Position numbers and translations under genes: made by a program | Notes under the pieces: generated by a model | What the model saw: only the letters and a program-made list of their open reading frames with translations | What the model was told of the DNA's origin: nothing | Database searches by the model: none | Part shown: piece after piece, positions 6,600-8,253 of the stretch | How positions within the stretch are numbered: position 1 is the stretch's first letter | How the letters are laid out: every line of letters starts with the position of its first letter | Source: PALSA-555 sp036521915 | GTDB taxonomy: Bacteria; Actinomycetota; Acidimicrobiia; IMCC26256; PALSA-555 | Reading direction: 5' to 3' | Length of the DNA stretch: 8,253 nucleotides | NCBI GenBank assembly: GCA_036521915.1 | Contig: DATDGU010000042.1 | Coordinates: forward strand, 1-8,253

Positions 6600-7162
6600 C
6601 CGTGGCGACCGTCCACCAGGCGTGCTCGCACGCCGCGCTGACGCTGCGCAACGCCCGCCTGCTCGACGAGGTGCGCCGCCTCGCGACCCGCGACGAGCTC
6701 ACGGGCCTGGCCAACCGGCGGCTCTTCGAGGAGACGCTCGCCCTCGAGGTCGGGCGGCACCGCCGGACCGGCGCGCCGCTGAGCGTGATCGCGCTCGACG
6801 TCGACTACTTCAAGGCGATCAACGACGAGTACGGCCACCCCGCCGGCGACGCGGTGCTCCGCCTCATTGCCGCGGCGCTGCGCGGCGGCACGAAGGCCTA
6901 CGACGTGCCCGCCCGGACGGGCGGCGACGAGTTCCTCGTGCTGCTGCCCGGCTGCGCGGCCACCGACGTCGCCAGCGTCGCGGAGCGGTTGCGGAGCGTC
7001 GCCCGCCTCGCCGTCGGACCCGACATCGCCATGACGCTCAGCGCAGGCACCGCCACGCTGCCCGACGACGCCGTCGACGGGGAGACGCTGCTCACCGCGG
7101 CCGACTCGGCCCTGTATCGGGCGAAGCGCACGGGTCGCGACCGGGTCGGCACCTCGGCCTAG
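6452..7162 (+). CDS. C-terminal GAF end plus GGDEF diguanylate cyclase domain
   Basis: Makes cyclic di-GMP from two GTP. As an isolated frame it could begin at GTG 6452, but homologous-looking sequence runs further upstream to about 6425, so this is the second half of the protein starting at 5673. The end of the GAF domain (NLVIAALAG, GLVVAEWG) and a signalling helix (ALTLRNARLLDEVRRLATRD) precede the catalytic domain. DELTGLANRR begins the GGDEF domain. LDVDYFKAINDEYGHPAGD holds the metal-binding Asp and the nucleotide-contacting FK..ND...GH..GD residues, and the active site is intact as GGDEF. The product-inhibition site, usually RxxD five residues before GGDEF, reads KAYD, so Arg is replaced by Lys and feedback control may be weaker. 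The domain ends with ADSALYRAKRTGRDRV, as is usual. The TAG stop shares CTAG with the convergent gene. Confidence 0.88.
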   Translation: MRGFARGLLAEQLPWAQNLVIAALAGEDQPLGLVVAEWGRGPHARITELTVATVHQACSHAALTLRNARLLDEVRRLATRDELTGLANRRLFEETLALEVGRHRRTGAPLSVIALDVDYFKAINDEYGHPAGDAVLRLIAAALRGGTKAYDVPARTGGDEFLVLLPGCAATDVASVAERLRSVARLAVGPDIAMTLSAGTATLPDDAVDGETLLTAADSALYRAKRTGRDRVGTSA

Positions 7163-8253
7163 GCGCCCTCCTCCACGAGCGCCACGGCGCGCTCGCGCAG
7201 GCGCGGATAGCTCGCCTTGCCGGCCGCCGACCGCTCGAGCGACCCGACGACGAAGAACCGCTTCGGGCGCTTGTAGCCCGCGACGCGGTCCCGGCACCAC
7301 GGCACGAGATCGGCCTCGAGGTCGTCGGCGTCGGTCCCCGGGCGAGCAACGACGAGCGCCACGACCATCTCACCGAAGCGCGGATCCGGGACGCCGACCA
7401 CGACGACGTCCTCGACGCCCGGGTGGCTGCGCACCACGAGCTCGACCTCCTCGGGGTAGACCTTCTCCCCGCCCGTGTTGATGCACGCCGAGCCCCGCCC
7501 GAGCAGCTGGATGGTGCTGTCGGCGTCGACGGTGGCGTAGTCGCCGGGGATGGCATAGCGGACGCCGTCCACCGTCCGGAAGGTTGCCGCCGTCTTCGCT
7601 TCGTCGTGGAGGTAGCCGAGCGGCAGCCGGCCGCGGACGGCGAGGAGACCCACCGCCCCGCTCCCCGGCGCGACGGGCTCCCCCGACTCCTCGTCGAGGA
7701 CCTGCACGCGCGCGCTCACCCCGAAGCGGGCCGGCGCGAGGTCCGACCCGGCGCGGGACGCCGTCCGGCTCATGAGCCCCTCGGACGCGCCGAGCGAGTC
7801 GATGAGCGTCACGTCGGGCAGGTGCGCCAGCAGCCCGGCCTTGGTGTCGGGGCTCCACGTGACGCCCGACGACGTGATGACCCGGAGGCTCGAGAGGTCG
7901 AAGCCGGGACGGTCGTCGAGCACCGCGAGCAGCGGCCGGGCGAACACGTCGCCGACGATTGTCAGCACGGCGACGTGCTCGCGCTCGACCTCGGACCAGA
8001 CCCCGGCCGCGTCGAGGCCCGTCTCGTCGATCAGCACGACCGTGCCGGCCCCGGCGAGGGTCGTCATCGCCATGAACAGGCCGGTGCCGTGCATCAGCGG
8101 GCACGCGGGCAGCGCGGTGCCGGTGCGCTTCCCGGCGCGGGCGGCCGCCACCGGGTCGGGTGGCTCGGTGCCGGGCCGGCCGAGCTCCCACAGCGCGACG
8201 TAGAGGTCGTCGTTGCGCCACCGGACCCCCTTCGGCATGCCGGTGGTGCCGCC
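7159..8253 (-). CDS. acyl-CoA synthetase, AMP-binding family (N-terminus beyond window)
   Basis: Activates a carboxylic acid to acyl-AMP and then acyl-CoA, in the cytosol or at the membrane. 364 codons are visible up to the TAG at 7161-7159; about 150-190 N-terminal residues would lie beyond the right edge. The visible part opens with the phosphate-binding loop GGTTGMPKGVRW. DSLGASEGL follows (adenine-binding region), then GDYATVDADSTIQLLGR with its ribose-binding Asp, and the hinge motif INTGGEKVYPEEVE. The probable catalytic Lys is in AAGKASYPRLRE, about residue 346 of this part. The GGTTGMPKG loop followed by WR, with a HGTGLFMAM block, resembles the actinobacterial FadD19-like fatty acid/steroid side-chain synthetases. 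That is a resemblance only, and the substrate cannot be assigned. It converges on the cyclase gene and is not part of the glpD operon. Confidence 0.9.
   Translation of the reverse strand, partial: GGTTGMPKGVRWRNDDLYVALWELGRPGTEPPDPVAAARAGKRTGTALPACPLMHGTGLFMAMTTLAGAGTVVLIDETGLDAAGVWSEVEREHVAVLTIVGDVFARPLLAVLDDRPGFDLSSLRVITSSGVTWSPDTKAGLLAHLPDVTLIDSLGASEGLMSRTASRAGSDLAPARFGVSARVQVLDEESGEPVAPGSGAVGLLAVRGRLPLGYLHDEAKTAATFRTVDGVRYAIPGDYATVDADSTIQLLGRGSACINTGGEKVYPEEVELVVRSHPGVEDVVVVGVPDPRFGEMVVALVVARPGTDADDLEADLVPWCRDRVAGYKRPKRFFVVGSLERSAAGKASYPRLRERAVALVEEGA

Noticed and set aside
5649..7300. Long open frames on the minus strand opposite the cyclase
   Set aside because: Low-complexity Arg/Glu/Ala/Ser translation, antisense to clear membrane and GGDEF coding.

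Overview
The window is very GC-rich, with third codon positions almost all G or C. It carries domain types common in Actinomycetota. The promoter-like motif described below suggests a motile lineage such as Acidimicrobiia, Thermoleophilia or a motile actinomycete. The taxonomic call is an inference; no rRNA or marker gene is present.

Left part (1-4800, minus strand): a compact four-gene operon read from right to left. The order is a single-domain rhodanese (4800-4453), a GlpD-type FAD glycerol-3-phosphate dehydrogenase (4417-2759), an FAD-linked oxidase with the His-His-His motif of alkyl-DHAP synthases (about 2745-1231), and an FGGY sugar/glycerol kinase that runs off the left edge (1229 to <1). 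The gaps are 35, 13 and 1 nt, so co-transcription is likely. GlpD should oxidise glycerol-3-phosphate to dihydroxyacetone phosphate. The other two enzymes probably act on the same or a related three-carbon compound. The kinase has lost several glycerol-contacting residues known from E. coli GlpK, and the oxidase resembles an ether-lipid enzyme, so this may not be a plain glycerol-catabolism operon.

Middle (4801-4936): a 136-nt divergent intergenic region. It has a good Shine-Dalgarno site for the rhodanese and, on the plus strand, a motif close to the flagellar/WhiG sigma-28 promoter (TCAAG, 15 nt, GCCGAGAA).

Right part (4937-7162, plus strand): two translationally coupled genes. The first encodes a secreted or membrane-anchored protein with a signal peptide, a His/Asp cluster and a Thr/Pro-rich linker. 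Its C-terminal membrane helix is found only in a different reading frame. The second encodes a six-helix membrane protein with a GAF-like region and an intact GGDEF diguanylate cyclase domain, also split by a frame change. Both breaks shift the frame in the same direction (one base missing), so each is either a sequence error or a real lesion. Together with the sigma-28-like promoter, the pair looks like a membrane-linked cyclic-di-GMP signalling unit controlled with motility genes.

Right edge (7159-8253, minus strand): the C-terminal two thirds of an acyl-CoA synthetase (FadD/AMP-binding family), convergent with the cyclase. The two stop codons overlap in a shared CTAG.
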